Origin: Aspidiotus rigidus
Lineage: Eukaryota; Arthropoda; Insecta; Hemiptera; Diaspididae
Length of the DNA stretch: 64,000 nt
NCBI GenBank assembly: GCA_035079385.1
Contig: JAVHKY010000046.1
Span: 1,736,001-1,800,000 of the forward strand
Direction: 5' to 3'
Position 1 is the first letter of the stretch; every line of letters starts with the position of its first letter. The position numbers and the translations under genes are program-made. Below the pieces are notes generated by a model. The model had not been told where the DNA came from. It ran no database searches and saw nothing but the letters and a program-made list of their open reading frames with translations. This document shows, piece by piece, positions 63,560-64,000 of the stretch.

Positions 63560-63895
63560 TTCAAAATCACAGGAAAATAAACGCTCCTGGAGAAGGACAA
63601 TAAGTAGTGAAATCGTGAGGAATTATGAGACCTACAAGGGATGTAGGATTTGCGGGAGCTTTCCGTCCTTTTTTCCGTACGCGACGAACACGCTGCTTTA
63701 GAGCACTTTTGCTCGGTAATGCTCCTTGTGATGCTTCACAAACCATTTCCAGCTCGTTAGAGATAACCATACTCGTAGGCACCACCGTTTCTTCGGCCCG
63801 TCGCTTCATTCCCGTGATAGCCGTTAAGGCTTGCACTTTGCCAGGGTTCGGCGCGTGCGTGTGCTTATTCAGTTCTTTCGTTACTTGACTATTTT
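63560..63895 (-). pseudogene. FLYWCH/MULE-type transposase N-terminal fragment
   Basis: The minus strand reads VTKELNKHTHAPNPGKVQAL, then TAITGMKRRAEETVVPTSMV, GALPSKSALKQRVRRVRKKG and RKAPANPTSLVGLIIPHDF. H.H.P followed by a basic LPS...LK..VRR.RKK and P.SL..L.IP is the region between a FLYWCH zinc finger and the MULE catalytic domain. It breaks off near 63565. It may continue past the window edge. Confidence 0.7.
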
Positions 63896-64000
63896 ACCGA
63901 CTTTTCTAACTAAAAAAGTGAGGTACTACACATGTAGCAAGGTCACCAGGGGGAGTGGGCAATGAACTTTCTCGACGTTTTAGGGGTCCTACATCACAAC

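Noticed and set aside
58669..64000. Remaining P4HA catalytic exons
   Set aside because: I looked for a GGATVF-like segment and a distal His/Lys exon in this stretch and found none I could support.

Overview
The window is animal nuclear DNA. Genes are split by GT-AG introns, long AT-rich non-coding stretches separate the exons, and microsatellites and transposons are abundant. R1-type and R4/Dong-type non-LTR retrotransposons point to an arthropod, probably an insect. I cannot name the species.

Two host genes are visible, both on the + strand and both incomplete. From 681 to 17366 lie the last eight recognisable exons of a SNF2-family helicase of the ARIP4/RAD54L2 type, with a stop at 17364-17366 and a polyadenylation signal at 18398. 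From 35153 to 58668 lie nine exons of a collagen-type prolyl 4-hydroxylase alpha subunit (P4HA). They run from the signal peptide to just past the iron-binding H-x-D motif; the last catalytic exons are not found before the window ends. Every exon junction listed keeps the reading frame.

Most of the rest is mobile DNA. An R4/Dong-clade retrotransposon lies antisense in ARIP4 intron 7, and the 3' tail of a second copy lies at 27225-27541. A near-intact R1-clade element (27605-34293) fills the space just upstream of P4HA, and a 5'-truncated relative lies antisense in P4HA intron 1. Both clades are embedded in TAA trinucleotide tracts, in opposite strand polarity. The truncated R1 copy is fused at its 5' side to a tRNA-like sequence, and the chimera as a whole is bounded by an 11-bp target-site duplication.

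There are three defective hAT elements of one family, each with an 8-bp duplication. Many short inverted-repeat elements are present, several with readable target duplications. There are also Penelope-like fragments (one with a GIY-YIG domain), a Helitron fragment, two MULE relics and a dispersed repeat carrying a 45-bp minisatellite. At 37082-39412 several elements are nested so that their order of insertion can be read. P4HA exon 3 and its adjoining intron are duplicated in inverted orientation 3.2 kb downstream.

The stretches 21000-25430, 44484-46468 and most of 61700-63500 hold nothing I can name beyond the repeats listed.
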